Part shown: piece by piece, positions 1 to 10,655 of the stretch
How positions within the stretch are numbered: position 1 is the stretch's first letter
Layout: each line of letters opens with the position of its first letter
Program-made: the position numbers and the translations under genes
Source of the DNA: Thermus tengchongensis
Lineage (GTDB): Bacteria > Deinococcota > Deinococci > Deinococcales > Thermaceae
Assembly: GCF_021462405.1 (NCBI RefSeq)
Contig: NZ_JAKEDU010000001.1
Coordinates: 310,001-374,000, forward strand
Length of the DNA stretch: 64,000 nucleotides
Direction of reading: 5' to 3'
Notes under the pieces: model-generated
What the model was told of the DNA's origin: nothing
Seen by the model: only the letters and a program-made list of their open reading frames with translations
The model's database searches: none

Positions 1-12
1 TGGGAGGCGAGC

Positions 13-1652
<1,640 letters not shown>

Positions 1653-1657
1653 GGAAA

Positions 1658-2197
1658 ATGCTCCGCCACCGCTTCACCGCCGAGGACTTCCACCGCATGC
1701 ACGAGGCCGGCATCCTCCCCGAGGACGCCCGGGTGGAACTGGTGAGGGGGGAGATCTTCACCATGAGTCCGGTGGGCAAGCGCCACATGGCGGCAGTCAA
1801 ACGGCTTATGGATCTCCTTTTTCCCCTGCAGCAGGCGAGGAAAGCCCTTCTGCAGGTGCAAGATCCTCTGAGGCTTTCCCCGGAAAACGAGCCCCAGCCC
1901 GACCTCGCCCTCCTCGCCTACCGGGAAGACTTCTACCGCGACAAGGTGCCTGAGGCCCGGGATGCCCTCCTGGTGGTGGAGGTGGCGGACACCTCCTTGG
2001 ACTACGACCTGAACGTCAAGGTGCCCCTCTACGCCCGGGCTGGGGTGCCGGAGGTCTGGGTGGTGGACCTGGCCCGGGACCGGGTGCACGTCTTCCGCAG
2101 GCCCGCCGGGGAGGGCTATGGGGAGCGGGAGGCCCTCGAGGAGGGCGAGCTGGAGGTGCTGGGGCTCAAGGTCCCGGTGAAGGAGGTCCTGCCGTGA
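1658..2197 (+). CDS. Uma2 family protein (PD-(D/E)XK nuclease fold), copy 1
   Basis: A 179-residue member of the Uma2/DUF820 family, which has a restriction-endonuclease-like fold but no firmly assigned function. Core residues are visible: the PDLALLAY strand, the glutamate of LLVVEVADTS and the lysine of NVKVPLYARAGVPEVWVVDL. It begins five bases after leuB and overlaps the next gene by four bases, so it is embedded in the leucine/isoleucine operon. It is clearly a paralogue of the gene immediately downstream; the two share the VKVPLYA..GVPEVWVVDL block. Enzyme activity is a family inference only. Confidence 0.85.
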   Translation: MLRHRFTAEDFHRMHEAGILPEDARVELVRGEIFTMSPVGKRHMAAVKRLMDLLFPLQQARKALLQVQDPLRLSPENEPQPDLALLAYREDFYRDKVPEARDALLVVEVADTSLDYDLNVKVPLYARAGVPEVWVVDLARDRVHVFRRPAGEGYGEREALEEGELEVLGLKVPVKEVLP

Positions 2198-2727
2198 CCC
2201 GCCACAAGATCTCCCTGGAGGAGTTCCACCGCATGGTGGAAGCCGGGGTCTTCCCCGAGGACCTGAGGCTGGAGCTGGTGGAAGGAGAACTTTTGGAGAA
2301 GAGCCCCATCGGCAAGCGCCATGCGGCCAAAGTGGCCCGGCTCACCGCCCTCCTCGCCCCCCTGGTCCCAGAAAAGGCCATTCTCTTTGTGCAAAGCCCC
2401 TTGGTGGTGGGGGAGTCGGAGCTCTACCCCGACCTCGCCCTCCTGCCACCCCGGCCCGACTTCTACGAGGAAAGGCTACCGGAAGGGAAAGACGCCCTTT
2501 TGGTGGTGGAGGTCTCCGACACCTCCCTCCGCCACGACCTGGGGGTGAAGGTGCCCCTCTACGCCCAGGGGGGCGTGCCCGAGGTCTGGGTGGTGGACCT
2601 GGAAGGCAGGCGGGTTCTGGTGCATAGGGAGCCCAAGGAGGGAGGCTACAAGGAGGTGAGGGCCCTAGGGCCGGGCGAGTCCCTGAGCTTTATGGGGGTG
2701 GGGATCCCCGTGGAGGTCCTGCTATGA
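2194..2727 (+). CDS. Uma2 family protein (PD-(D/E)XK nuclease fold), copy 2
   Basis: Second tandem Uma2/DUF820 protein (177 residues). It starts at GTG within the stop codon of copy 1 (GTGA) and overlaps the SDR gene by four bases. The putative active-site strands are retained: YPDLALLPPRPDF, LLVVEVSDTS and GVKVPLYAQGGVPEVWVVDL. The pair looks like a local duplication, since spacing and motif order are identical and the N-termini (ISLEEFHRMVEAGVFPEDLRLELVEG) align with FTAEDFHRMHEAGILPEDARVELVRG of copy 1. No function for the pair in amino acid synthesis is known to me. Confidence 0.85.
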   Translation: MTRHKISLEEFHRMVEAGVFPEDLRLELVEGELLEKSPIGKRHAAKVARLTALLAPLVPEKAILFVQSPLVVGESELYPDLALLPPRPDFYEERLPEGKDALLVVEVSDTSLRHDLGVKVPLYAQGGVPEVWVVDLEGRRVLVHREPKEGGYKEVRALGPGESLSFMGVGIPVEVLL

Positions 2728-3458
2728 GAAAGACCCTGATCCTCACCGGGGCAAGCCGCGGGATTGGAAAGGCCCTGGCCCTGGAGCTGGCCAAGGCGGG
2801 CTACCACCTGGTGCTGAACGCCCGCTCGGAGAAGCCCTTGCTGGAGGTTCTGGAGGCGGTGCGGGCCTTAGGGATAAGGGCCGAGGCGGTGGCAGGAAGC
2901 GCAGGGAAGGCCGAGGTAGCCGAGGCCCTGGTCAAGAAGGCGGAAGCCCTGGGGAGCTTTTACGGGTACATCCACAACGCCGGGGTCCTGCACCCGGGGC
3001 CCTTGGTCTACGAGATCGCCGAGCCCCTCTTCCTGGAAGTGCTGGAGGCCAACCTTCTGGCGGGCTACCAGCTCGCCCGCTTCGCCTACCCCCGCCTGCG
3101 GGCCCAGGGGGAAGGTCTGGCGGTCTATGTGGGCTCCGGGGCGGCAGAGTCTAACCTCCCCGGCATCGGGGCCTACGCGGTGGCCAAGGCGGCGGAGGAG
3201 CACTTGGCCAAACAGCTTGCCGCCGAGGTGCCGGAAGTGAGCTGTTTCGTCTACCGCCCGGGGGTGGTGGAGACCGAGATGCAACGCCAGGCCCGGGAGG
3301 CCCAGGGGAGCGCTGCCCCCGTGCTCCACCGGGTTTTCAGAGGGTACAAGGAGGAGGGCCACCTCCTCACCCCGGAACAGGCCGCCCAGGCCCTGGTGCG
3401 CCTCCTGCCTAGGGCGCGCCAGTTCCACGGCAAGATCGCCTCTTGGAGGGACGCATGA
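2724..3458 (+). CDS. SDR-family oxidoreductase
   Basis: A classical short-chain dehydrogenase/reductase of 244 residues. It has the NAD(P)-binding [12 protein letters not shown] motif at residues 8-19, the NAG motif in [11 protein letters not shown], and a catalytic Ser/Tyr/Lys arrangement in GSGAAESN...YAVAK. An Arg in the second strand (NARSEKP) suggests NADPH preference. The pattern resembles the YueD/sepiapterin-reductase-like branch, but the substrate cannot be read from the sequence. It overlaps ilvD by four bases (ATGA), so it is part of the same transcript. Confidence 0.9.
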   Translation: MRKTLILTGASRGIGKALALELAKAGYHLVLNARSEKPLLEVLEAVRALGIRAEAVAGSAGKAEVAEALVKKAEALGSFYGYIHNAGVLHPGPLVYEIAEPLFLEVLEANLLAGYQLARFAYPRLRAQGEGLAVYVGSGAAESNLPGIGAYAVAKAAEEHLAKQLAAEVPEVSCFVYRPGVVETEMQRQAREAQGSAAPVLHRVFRGYKEEGHLLTPEQAAQALVRLLPRARQFHGKIASWRDA

Positions 3459-5125
3459 GATCCGACCGCATCAAAAAGGGATTGCAGCAGGCCCCCGCCC
3501 GCGCCATGCTCCGGGCGGTGGGGGTAGGGGACGAGGATTTCCAGAGGCCCTTTGTGGGGGTGGTGAACACCTTCACCGACGGGATGCCCTGCAACTACCA
3601 CCTCCGCCAGCTGGCCCTAGACCTGAAGGCGGGGCTCAAGGAGGCCGGGGTCTTCCCCTTTGAGTTCGGGGCCCCCGCCATCTCCGACGGCATCAGCATG
3701 GGCACCCCCGGGATGCGGGCGAGCCTTGTAAGCCGCGAGGTCATCGCCGACAGCGTGGAACTGGTGGCCCAGGGCTACCTCTACGACGGGATGGTGGTCC
3801 TCTCCGCCTGCGACAAAACCATCCCCGGCGGGGCCATGGGGGTGATCCGGAGCGGGATTCCGGGGATGGTCCTCTACGGGGGGACCATCGCCCCCGGGGA
3901 GTGGCAAGGCAGGAAGCTCACCATTGTGGAGGTCTTCGAGGCCGTGGGGCAGCGGGCGGCGGGGAGGATCACGGACGAGGAGCTCCTAGAGATCGAGCGC
4001 CGGGCCATCCCCGGCCCCGGGGCCTGCGGCGGCCAGTACACCGCCAACACCATGGCCATGGCCCTCGAGGCCCTGGGCCTCTCCCCCGTGGGCTACAACG
4101 CCATCCCCGCCGTGCACCCGGAAAAGGCCAAGGCCACCCGGGAAGCGGGGCGCATCCTGGCCGAGGCCATTGAACGGGACTGGAAGCCCAAGGACTTCCT
4201 CACGCGGAGGAGCTTCCTCAACGCCATCGCCGCCGTGGCCGCCACCGGCGGGAGCACCAACGCCGTGCTCCACCTCCTGGCCCTGGCCAAGGAGGCGGGG
4301 GTGGAGCTCTCCTTGGACGACTTTGACCGGGTGTCCCGCAACACCCCAGTCATCGCCGACCTCCGCCCTTGGGGCACCTACACCGCCTGGGAGCTCTACG
4401 AGGCAGGGGGCACCGCCTTGGTCTTCCGAAACCTCCTGGAAGCAGGGCTTCTTTATGGGGAGGAAAAGACCCTCACCGGCAGGACCCTGGCCGAGGAGGT
4501 GGAACGGGCCTACCGGGAAAGCCCAGGCCAGCAGGTGGTCTTCCCCGTGGAGCAGGCCCTCAAGCCCCACGGGGGGCTGGTGGTGCTTAGGGGCAACCTG
4601 GCCCCCAGGGGAGCGGTCTTGAAGCTGGCCGGCACCGAGCGCACCTACTTTGAGGGGCCGGCCCGGGTCTTTGACTCCGAGGAGGCGGCCATGGAGAAGG
4701 TGCTCAAGGGGGAGATCCGCCCCGGGGACGTGGTGGTGATCCGCTACGTGGGCCCCAAGGGCGCCCCCGGGATGCCCGAGATGCTCTCCGTCACCAGCGC
4801 CATCGTGGGGGAGGGCCTGGGCCCCGAAGTGGCCCTCCTCACCGACGGCCGCTTCTCCGGGGGCACCCGGGGCCTCATGATCGGCCACATCGCCCCCGAG
4901 GCCTTCGTGGGCGGGCCCATCGCCCTCCTGGAGGAGGGGGACCGGGTGCGGATCGACGTGGAAAACCGGCTTCTGGAGGTCCTCCTTTCCGAGGAGGAAC
5001 TGCGGAAGCGGCAGGAACGTTGGCAACCCCGTCCTCCGGCGTTCCGCCACGGCCTCTTTGCCCGCTACGCCGCCCTGGTGGAGCAGGCGGACCAGGGAGC
5101 GGTGCTGAAGGACCCCAAGGCCTAG
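3455..5125 (+). CDS. ilvD: Dihydroxy-acid dehydratase
   Basis: Fe-S enzyme that dehydrates 2,3-dihydroxy-isovalerate and -methylvalerate in valine and isoleucine synthesis. About 556 residues from the ATG at 3455, which is chosen over an in-frame TTG twelve bases upstream because GGAGG at 3445-3449 is correctly spaced to it. Cluster and metal cysteines are visible in [18 protein letters not shown] and [14 protein letters not shown]. The C-terminal half has [12 protein letters not shown] and [12 protein letters not shown]. Its stop codon shares the tetramer CTAG with the convergent cytochrome gene. Confidence 0.97.
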   Translation: MRSDRIKKGLQQAPARAMLRAVGVGDEDFQRPFVGVVNTFTDGMPCNYHLRQLALDLKAGLKEAGVFPFEFGAPAISDGISMGTPGMRASLVSREVIADSVELVAQGYLYDGMVVLSACDKTIPGGAMGVIRSGIPGMVLYGGTIAPGEWQGRKLTIVEVFEAVGQRAAGRITDEELLEIERRAIPGPGACGGQYTANTMAMALEALGLSPVGYNAIPAVHPEKAKATREAGRILAEAIERDWKPKDFLTRRSFLNAIAAVAATGGSTNAVLHLLALAKEAGVELSLDDFDRVSRNTPVIADLRPWGTYTAWELYEAGGTALVFRNLLEAGLLYGEEKTLTGRTLAEEVERAYRESPGQQVVFPVEQALKPHGGLVVLRGNLAPRGAVLKLAGTERTYFEGPARVFDSEEAAMEKVLKGEIRPGDVVVIRYVGPKGAPGMPEMLSVTSAIVGEGLGPEVALLTDGRFSGGTRGLMIGHIAPEAFVGGPIALLEEGDRVRIDVENRLLEVLLSEEELRKRQERWQPRPPAFRHGLFARYAALVEQADQGAVLKDPKA

Positions 5126-5517
5126 GGTTTCCCGGGCCGCTTGACCGCATCGGGGGTGAGGTTCAGGCCCCGCCCCTGGCGTATCTCCTCCGGGGTGAAG
5201 GAATCTCCCTTGGCCTGGAGAAGGGCCTTCAGGTGGTTCAATAGGGCAGCAAGCTCCTCGTCCTTGAGCTGGGCAAAGCCGGGCATGAGCCCGGCCTCCC
5301 CCTTCTTGCCGTAGAGGACCACCAGGACCAGGTACCGCCGGCCCTCCGGGGTGGCGAAGAAGGGGGCCACCCCTTGGAGTCCCGGGTAAGACCGGTCGCC
5401 CTGGGCCTTCTCCCCATGGCAGACGGCGCAGGTCCTGGTCCAAAGCCCCCCCGCCCCCTGGGCCAGGGCCGCCCCCAGGCCCAACAAGAGGAAAAGCGGG
5501 AGCAAGGACCGCTTCAT
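5122..5517 (-). CDS. Secreted monohaem c-type cytochrome
   Basis: A 131-residue exported cytochrome c. An N-terminal signal peptide ([21 protein letters not shown]) is followed by the haem attachment motif CAVCH at about residues 30-34 and a likely distal methionine in AGLMPGF. The class I fold is small and the C-terminal 25 residues form an extension after the last helix. It probably carries electrons in the periplasm, but the partner is unknown. The gene is convergent with ilvD and shares stop-codon bases with it. The start is six bases after a TATACT box, so the mRNA is predicted to be leaderless. Confidence 0.88.
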   Translation of the reverse strand: MKRSLLPLFLLLGLGAALAQGAGGLWTRTCAVCHGEKAQGDRSYPGLQGVAPFFATPEGRRYLVLVVLYGKKGEAGLMPGFAQLKDEELAALLNHLKALLQAKGDSFTPEEIRQGRGLNLTPDAVKRPGKP

Positions 5518-5523
5518 GTAACC

Positions 5524-5529
5524 AGTATA
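5524..5529 (-). promoter_or_regulatory. -10 box for leaderless cytochrome mRNA
   Basis: TATACT on the minus strand, exactly six bases before the ATG of the cytochrome c gene. No convincing -35 box and no Shine-Dalgarno sequence precede the start, which fits a leaderless transcript. Confidence 0.6.
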
Positions 5530-5552
5530 GGGGATCCGAACCCTTAGGGCCT

Positions 5553-6611
5553 TTAGCGGGCCTTTACCTCGGTCCAGACCCGGTCGTAAAGGGCGATATC
5601 CGGGCCCAGGTCCTTGAGGTACTCAAGCTTGGCCCGCACCTCCTCCGGGGGAAAAACCGCAGGGTCCTGGCGCATCTCCTCGGGAAGAAGGGGAAGGGCC
5701 TTGGCCACGGGGGTGGCGTAGCGGGTGTATGCCGCCAGGGCGGCGGCGTTTTCCGGTTCCAGCAAAAAGTCGATGAAGCGGTAGGCCAGATCCTGGCTGG
5801 GCCCCCGCTTGAGGACCACCAGGGCGTCGGTCCAAAGGGTGCCCCCTTCCTTGGGAATGACATAGTGAAGCCTCTCATCCTCCTGTCTGGCCTGGAGCAC
5901 ATCCCCGGAGTAGGCCAAGGCCAGGGCGGCATCCCCCGCCAGGATGCGGTTCAAGGCCTCCACCCCCCCGGCGAAGCCCACGGAGCGCCGCTTGGCCTCT
6001 ATGAGGAGCGCCTTGGCCTTCTCTAGGGCCTGGGGGTCCGTGGCGTTCACCGAGTAGCCTAGGTACTTCAAAGCGGCCCCGATGGTCTCCCGCATCTCGT
6101 CCAGGAGGAGGAAGGGCCCCACGCTTCGGGCGGGGTCAAAGAGAACGGCGTAGGAGTCCACGCTCCCCTTCACCAAGTCCTCCCTGTAGGCCAGACCCGT
6201 GGTGCCCCAGAGGTAGGGGACGGAGTACCGGAGGCCAGGGTCATAGGGAGGGTCCAGGAAGAAGGGGTCCAGGTTGGCCAGGTTCTTAAGTTTTGCCTTC
6301 TCCAGGGGAGCGAGGAGCCCCTCCCGGGCCATCTGGAGCACGTAGTAGTCGGGGGCCACCACCAGGGAGAACTCCCGGTCCGCTCCCCCCTTCAGCTTGG
6401 CCAGCATGGCCTCAGGGGACTCAAAGGTGTCCAGGACCACCCTGGCCCCGGTTTCCGCCTCAAACTTTTTAAGGAGGTCCTCCGGGATGTAATCCGCCCA
6501 GTTCAGAAAGTACAGGGTTCCCCCAGCCTGGGAAGCCGGCTTCGGCCGCAAAAGGAGAAACCCCACGACCACCAGGGCCAGAACCAAAACCAGAATTCCC
6601 CAACGCTTCAT
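5553..6611 (-). CDS. potD: Spermidine/putrescine ABC transporter substrate-binding protein
   Basis: Periplasmic solute-binding protein of about 352 residues for polyamine uptake. The N-terminus has a hydrophobic export segment (ILVLVLALVVVGFLLL) without a lipobox cysteine, so it may remain membrane-anchored. The PotD family stretch LYFLNWADYIPEDLLKKFEAETGARV follows, and the acidic and aromatic polyamine-binding positions occur in YSVPYLWGTTGLAYR and LAYSGDV. It is the last gene of the potA-B-C-D run and overlaps potC by four bases. Confidence 0.93.
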   Translation of the reverse strand: MKRWGILVLVLALVVVGFLLLRPKPASQAGGTLYFLNWADYIPEDLLKKFEAETGARVVLDTFESPEAMLAKLKGGADREFSLVVAPDYYVLQMAREGLLAPLEKAKLKNLANLDPFFLDPPYDPGLRYSVPYLWGTTGLAYREDLVKGSVDSYAVLFDPARSVGPFLLLDEMRETIGAALKYLGYSVNATDPQALEKAKALLIEAKRRSVGFAGGVEALNRILAGDAALALAYSGDVLQARQEDERLHYVIPKEGGTLWTDALVVLKRGPSQDLAYRFIDFLLEPENAAALAAYTRYATPVAKALPLLPEEMRQDPAVFPPEEVRAKLEYLKDLGPDIALYDRVWTEVKAR

Positions 6612-7387
6612 ACCCTCCTCCGGGTTAAAGCATACCCCAAGGCCAGGAAGAAGGCGCTAAGACCGATGATCAGGGTGGAGAGGGCATGCACCTTGGGGCT
6701 TACCCCCAGCTTCACACTGGAATAGATGTAAAGGGGCAGGGTGGTAGCCCCGGGGCCGGCGGTGAAGAAGGTGACCACGAAGTCGTCCAGGGAGAGGGTG
6801 AGGGCGAGGAGGGCCCCCGCCGCCACCCCTGGCCAGGCCAGGGGCAGGGTCACGTGCCAGAAGGTCTGCCAGCCCCGGGCCCCCAGGTCGCGGGCGGCCT
6901 CCTCGAGGGCCGGGTCCAGGAGGAGGAGCCTGGAGCGCACCACCAGGGTCACGAAGGCCACCTGGAAGGTGATGTGCCCCAGGATCACCGTGAGGAGGGA
7001 GAGCCGGGGAAACCCCAAAACCTCCCGGGCCAGGGCGAAGAGGAGGAGAAGGGACACCCCCATGACCACATCGGGCACCACCACGGGGATGTAGAGGAGG
7101 TAGGAGAGGAAGCCCTTGCCGGGAAAGCGGTAGCGCACCAACCCCACCGCCAGAAGGGTGCCCAAAAGGGTGGCCACCAGGGTGGAGACGAAGGCCACCG
7201 TCAAGGTATTCAGGAAATATTCCAGGACTCGGGGATCCTGGAAAAGGGCCCGGTACCAGTCCAGGGTAAAGCCGGTGAAGCGCACCCCCCGGCGGCTTTG
7301 GTTGAAGGAAAGGGCCACGATGACCAGGATGGGCAGATAGAGGAAGAGGTAGACCAAAAAGGCGTGGAGGGTAAGGAGCCTTCTCAT
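6608..7387 (-). CDS. potC: Spermidine/putrescine ABC transporter permease (PotC type)
   Basis: Inner-membrane permease of 259 residues with about six hydrophobic segments. The cytoplasmic EAA loop that docks to the ATPase is visible as LEEAARDLGARGWQTFWHVTLPLAWPGV. It overlaps potB upstream (ATGA) and potD downstream. As in other polyamine importers it should form a heterodimer with PotB. The N-terminus LHAFLVYLFLYLPILVIVALSFNQS is typical of PotC. Confidence 0.92.
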   Translation of the reverse strand: MRRLLTLHAFLVYLFLYLPILVIVALSFNQSRRGVRFTGFTLDWYRALFQDPRVLEYFLNTLTVAFVSTLVATLLGTLLAVGLVRYRFPGKGFLSYLLYIPVVVPDVVMGVSLLLLFALAREVLGFPRLSLLTVILGHITFQVAFVTLVVRSRLLLLDPALEEAARDLGARGWQTFWHVTLPLAWPGVAAGALLALTLSLDDFVVTFFTAGPGATTLPLYIYSSVKLGVSPKVHALSTLIIGLSAFFLALGYALTRRRV

Positions 7388-8244
7388 ACCAGGTCCTTTA
7401 GCCCCCTTTCTCCCTGCAACCGGGCGTAAAGGTAAAGGGAAAGAAGCACAAACCCCATCAGGAACACGCTTAACGCAGCCCCAAAAGCCCAGTCCCGGGT
7501 GATGCCGAACTGCTGCTGAATGAGGTTCCCCATCAAGACCACCCGACCTGCCCCCAAGAGGTCCGCCACCACGAAGGTACCCATGGCGGGGATGAAGACC
7601 AGGACGCTTCCCGCAAAAAGCCCGGGGTAGGTCTGAGGCAAGACCGCATGCAAGAAGGCCCTAACGGGCCTCGCCCCCAGGTCGTAGGCCGCCTCCAAGA
7701 GCTGCCAGTCCAGGCGCTCCACGCTGGCGTACACCGGCAGGACGAAAAAGGGCAGGAAGGTGTACACCGTGGCCAAGAGCACGGCGAAGAAGGAAGGATA
7801 TAGGACCAGGGGCCCTAGGCCAAAGGCCCCTAGGAGGGCGTTCACCAGGCCCTCCCGTTGCAACAGCACCAGCCAGGCGTAGACCCGGATCAGGAAGTTG
7901 GTGAGAAAGGGAAGGAGGAGAAGGAAAAGGAGGAGGTCCCGCTGGGGATGCCGGGCGATGTAAAAGGCCAGGGGATACCCCAGCAAGGCGGAGATCAGGG
8001 TGGCCAGGACCCCCACGAGAAGGCTTTGGGCAAAGGCCTCGAGGTAGACGGGGTGGAAGAGCTTGGCGTAGTTGTGGAAGCCCCAGGGCCCGGTAAGCTC
8101 CCCATAGGGCCCCCGGGTGAGGAAGGAGGCCAAGAGGACCAGAAGGGTAGGAAGGAGGACGAAGACCAAAAGCCAAAGGCCCCCAGGGCCCACGGTAACC
8201 AGGACCCGGAAGGCGCGCTGCCAAGGGGTAGCCGCCTCATTCAT
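7384..8244 (-). CDS. potB: Spermidine/putrescine ABC transporter permease (PotB type)
   Basis: Inner-membrane permease of 286 residues, partner of PotC. The EAA-type loop reads LLEAAYDLGARPVRAFLHAVLPQTYPGLFAGS. Six membrane spans are apparent, starting with LWLLVFVLLPTLLVLLASFL. The ATG lies inside the end of potA (eight-base overlap), so the whole pot cassette is translationally linked. Confidence 0.92.
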   Translation of the reverse strand: MNEAATPWQRAFRVLVTVGPGGLWLLVFVLLPTLLVLLASFLTRGPYGELTGPWGFHNYAKLFHPVYLEAFAQSLLVGVLATLISALLGYPLAFYIARHPQRDLLLFLLLLPFLTNFLIRVYAWLVLLQREGLVNALLGAFGLGPLVLYPSFFAVLLATVYTFLPFFVLPVYASVERLDWQLLEAAYDLGARPVRAFLHAVLPQTYPGLFAGSVLVFIPAMGTFVVADLLGAGRVVLMGNLIQQQFGITRDWAFGAALSVFLMGFVLLSLYLYARLQGERGLKDLV

Positions 8245-9343
8245 GGACCACCACCAGGTTCTCCGGGGGAAGGTAGCAGAACACCTCCTCCCCGTAGGCG
8301 AACTCCTCGGCCCCAGGCTCCTGCAGGTCCTGGTTCAGGGTGTAGGCCAAAAGCCTCACCTCCCCCGCCCGCAGGTAGTACTGGTTCTCCGCTCCCGTGT
8401 AGACGATCTCCTCCACCCGGGCCCGCACCAAGTTCTCCCGAGCGGGCACCCCGTTCCCCAAGGGGTAGAGGCGGATCTTCTCCGGACGGATCACCAGGTG
8501 GGCCTCCCGGGCTAAGGGTTCCCGAAGGCGCAGGGGGCCCAGGGGGGTCTCCGCCCCCAGGGGATGGGGCCTGGCGGGGAGGAAGTTGGAGCGGCCCAAA
8601 AAGTCCGCCACGAAGCGGTTTTTAGGCCGCTCGTAAACCTCGTCGGGCAGGCCCACCTGCTCAATCCTCCCCGAGCGCATCACCGCGATCCGGTCGGACA
8701 TGACCAGGGCCTCCTCCTGGTCGTGGGTGACGAAGATGAAGGTGGTGCCGAGCCTCCGCTGAAGCTGCATGAGCTCCACCCTAAGCTCCTGGCGGAGCTT
8801 GAGGTCCAAGGCGGAAAGGGGCTCGTCCAATAGGAGCACCTCAGGCTCCAGCACCAGGGCCCGGGCCAAGGCCACCCGCTGCTTCTGCCCCCCGGAAAGC
8901 TCCCGCGGGTAGCGTTTCTCCAGGCCCAGGAGATCCACCAGCTCCAGGGCCCAGGCCACCTTCCTACGCACCTCCCCTGCGGGAAGCCCCTTCATGCGCA
9001 GGCCAAAGGCCACGTTCCCCTCCACGGTCATGTGGGGAAAGAGGGCGTAGTTCTGGAAGACGGTGTTCACGGGGCGGGCATAGGGGGGAACCCCGGTCAT
9101 GTCCTTTCCGGCGATCTCAATGCGCCCGGCATCTGGGGTGTCAAACCCGGCGAGAAGCCTGAGAAGGGTGGTCTTTCCGCAACCCGAAGGCCCCAAAAGG
9201 CTGAAGAACTCTCCCCGCTTGACCTCGAGGTCCACGCCATCCAGGGCCACCACTCCGCCAAAACCCTTGCGCACCCCCAAGAGGCGAACCAGCACTTCCC
9301 CGGCCACGGGGCCCAGTTTAGGGGGAGTGGCCCCCGGGCTCAA
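8237..9343 (-). CDS. potA: Spermidine/putrescine ABC transporter ATP-binding protein
   Basis: ATPase subunit driving polyamine import, 368 residues. Walker A is GPSGCGKTT, the signature motif is LSGGQKQRVALARAL, Walker B is VLLLDEPLSALD and the switch histidine lies in VTHDQEEAL. A C-terminal TOBE-like regulatory domain follows (VIRPEKIRLYP onwards). The start used is a TTG four bases after the rodA stop; a GTG at 9307 is an alternative that would remove twelve residues. The gene continues a minus-strand run from rodA with almost no gap. Confidence 0.92.
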   Translation of the reverse strand: MSPGATPPKLGPVAGEVLVRLLGVRKGFGGVVALDGVDLEVKRGEFFSLLGPSGCGKTTLLRLLAGFDTPDAGRIEIAGKDMTGVPPYARPVNTVFQNYALFPHMTVEGNVAFGLRMKGLPAGEVRRKVAWALELVDLLGLEKRYPRELSGGQKQRVALARALVLEPEVLLLDEPLSALDLKLRQELRVELMQLQRRLGTTFIFVTHDQEEALVMSDRIAVMRSGRIEQVGLPDEVYERPKNRFVADFLGRSNFLPARPHPLGAETPLGPLRLREPLAREAHLVIRPEKIRLYPLGNGVPARENLVRARVEEIVYTGAENQYYLRAGEVRLLAYTLNQDLQEPGAEEFAYGEEVFCYLPPENLVVVHE

Positions 9344-9347
9344 GCCT

Positions 9348-10427
9348 CTAGGGAGCCGCCCTATCCCGGTGCACCAAAAGGACCAGGCCCAAGGAGAGCA
9401 GGGTGGCCATGAGGCTGGAACCCCCGTAGGAGAAAAGGGGGAGGGTCAACCCGGTCACCGGCATCACCCCCAACGCCACCCCCAGGTTCACCAGCACCTG
9501 GAAGCCCAGCATCCCCCCTACCCCGGCCAGGAACAGGCGGTCGGAGGGGCGGGGGCACTCCAGGGCCATGCTAAGAAGGCGCACCAAGAGGAGGGCGTAA
9601 AGCCCCAGGAGGGCCACGGAGCCCACAAACCCCCACTCCTCGGCAAAGACGGCGAAGACGAAGTCCGTGTGGCGGAAGGGGACGAAGCCCAGCTGGGTCT
9701 GGGTACCCTGGCCATACCCCTTGCCGAAGAGCCCTCCCGAGCCGATGGCGATGGTGGACTGGATCACCTGGAAGCCCTGGCCCAGGGGATCCCGGTAGGG
9801 ATCCAAAACGATGAGGACCCGCTCCCGCTGGTAGGGCTTGAGGTTGGGCCAGACCACGGTGGGCACCAGGATGGCCAAGGCGAGAAGGCCCACCAAGAGG
9901 TGCTTCCAGGGCAGGCCCCGCACGAACAAGACGGCAAAGACGCCGAAGAGCACCACCAGGCTCCCCCCAAGATCCGGTTGGAGGAGGAGGAGGAGGACCA
10001 CGGGGGCCGTGAGGAGCCCGGGCAGAAGGTAATCCCACACCCGGCGCACCTCCCGGCCCTCGAGGAGCCGGGCCAAGGCCAGGATCAAGCCCAGCTTGGC
10101 CAGCTCCAGGGGCTGGAACTGCAAGGAACCCAGCACAAACCAGGCCTTGGCCCCGTTGATCTCCCGGCCGAAGGCCAAGACGGCCACCAAAAGGAGAAGG
10201 GAAAGGGCGTAAAGGGGGTAGGCGAAGGCGAAGACGGTGCGGCGGGAAAAGAACTGAACCCCCACGGCCAGGAGGAGGCCCAGGAGGAAGGCCACAAGCT
10301 GGCGGTTCAGGAGGCCCGGGTCGGGGGCGGCGCTTCGGAGGTTAAACAAACCTAAAACGGTTATGGCCAGGGTCAGGAGGATTAAACCCCAATCGTAGGC
10401 CAGGAGGTTCGGACGCCTCAGAACCAT
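9348..10427 (-). CDS. rodA: Peptidoglycan glycosyltransferase RodA (SEDS family)
   Basis: Polytopic SEDS glycosyltransferase of 359 residues that polymerises lipid II during cell elongation with a class B PBP. About ten hydrophobic segments are visible. SEDS hallmarks include NGAKAWFVLGSLQFQPLELAKLG, LLQPDLGGSLV, the catalytic-loop aspartate in FRHTDFVFAVFAEEWGFVG and the FSYGGSSLMA end motif. Its length equals that of the structurally studied Thermus RodA. It lies between minE and potA, with seven- and four-base gaps. Confidence 0.95.
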   Translation of the reverse strand: MVLRRPNLLAYDWGLILLTLAITVLGLFNLRSAAPDPGLLNRQLVAFLLGLLLAVGVQFFSRRTVFAFAYPLYALSLLLLVAVLAFGREINGAKAWFVLGSLQFQPLELAKLGLILALARLLEGREVRRVWDYLLPGLLTAPVVLLLLLQPDLGGSLVVLFGVFAVLFVRGLPWKHLLVGLLALAILVPTVVWPNLKPYQRERVLIVLDPYRDPLGQGFQVIQSTIAIGSGGLFGKGYGQGTQTQLGFVPFRHTDFVFAVFAEEWGFVGSVALLGLYALLLVRLLSMALECPRPSDRLFLAGVGGMLGFQVLVNLGVALGVMPVTGLTLPLFSYGGSSLMATLLSLGLVLLVHRDRAAP

Positions 10428-10433
10428 GGAGCC

Positions 10434-10655
10434 CTACCGCAAGGGGATATCGGCGATCAGAACCATCTTCTCCCCCCGCTCCTCAAAGGCCACGCTAAGC
10501 CCTTCCTCCTGGGCGGGGAAGTAGCGGCGGAGCACCTCCAGAAGGTCCCGCTTCAAGCTCTCCACCAGGCCGGGGGAAAGCTTGGCCCGGTCGTAGGCCA
10601 AGACCAGCTTGAGCCTTTCCTTGGCCTTTTCCTTGCTCCGTTTGCGCCACCACAT
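10434..10655 (-). CDS. minE: Cell division topological specificity factor
   Basis: Short MinE of 73 residues that would stimulate MinD ATP hydrolysis and keep division inhibition away from midcell. The stretch RLKLVLAYDRAKLSPGLVESL matches the family's anti-MinCD and dimer region. The N-terminus MWWRKRSKEKAKER is basic and could contact membrane. The ATG overlaps the minD stop (TGATG). No minC is present in the window. Confidence 0.9.
   Translation of the reverse strand: MWWRKRSKEKAKERLKLVLAYDRAKLSPGLVESLKRDLLEVLRRYFPAQEEGLSVAFEERGEKMVLIADIPLR

Noticed and set aside
3986-5443. Long minus-strand open frame (485 codons) opposite ilvD
   Set aside because: High-GC shadow frame: low-complexity Gly/Pro/His/Arg composition, no domain, and complete overlap with the well-supported ilvD.
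9099-10355. Plus-strand open frame of 418 codons opposite rodA
   Set aside because: Gln/Gly/Glu-rich shadow of a membrane protein gene with no recognisable domain.
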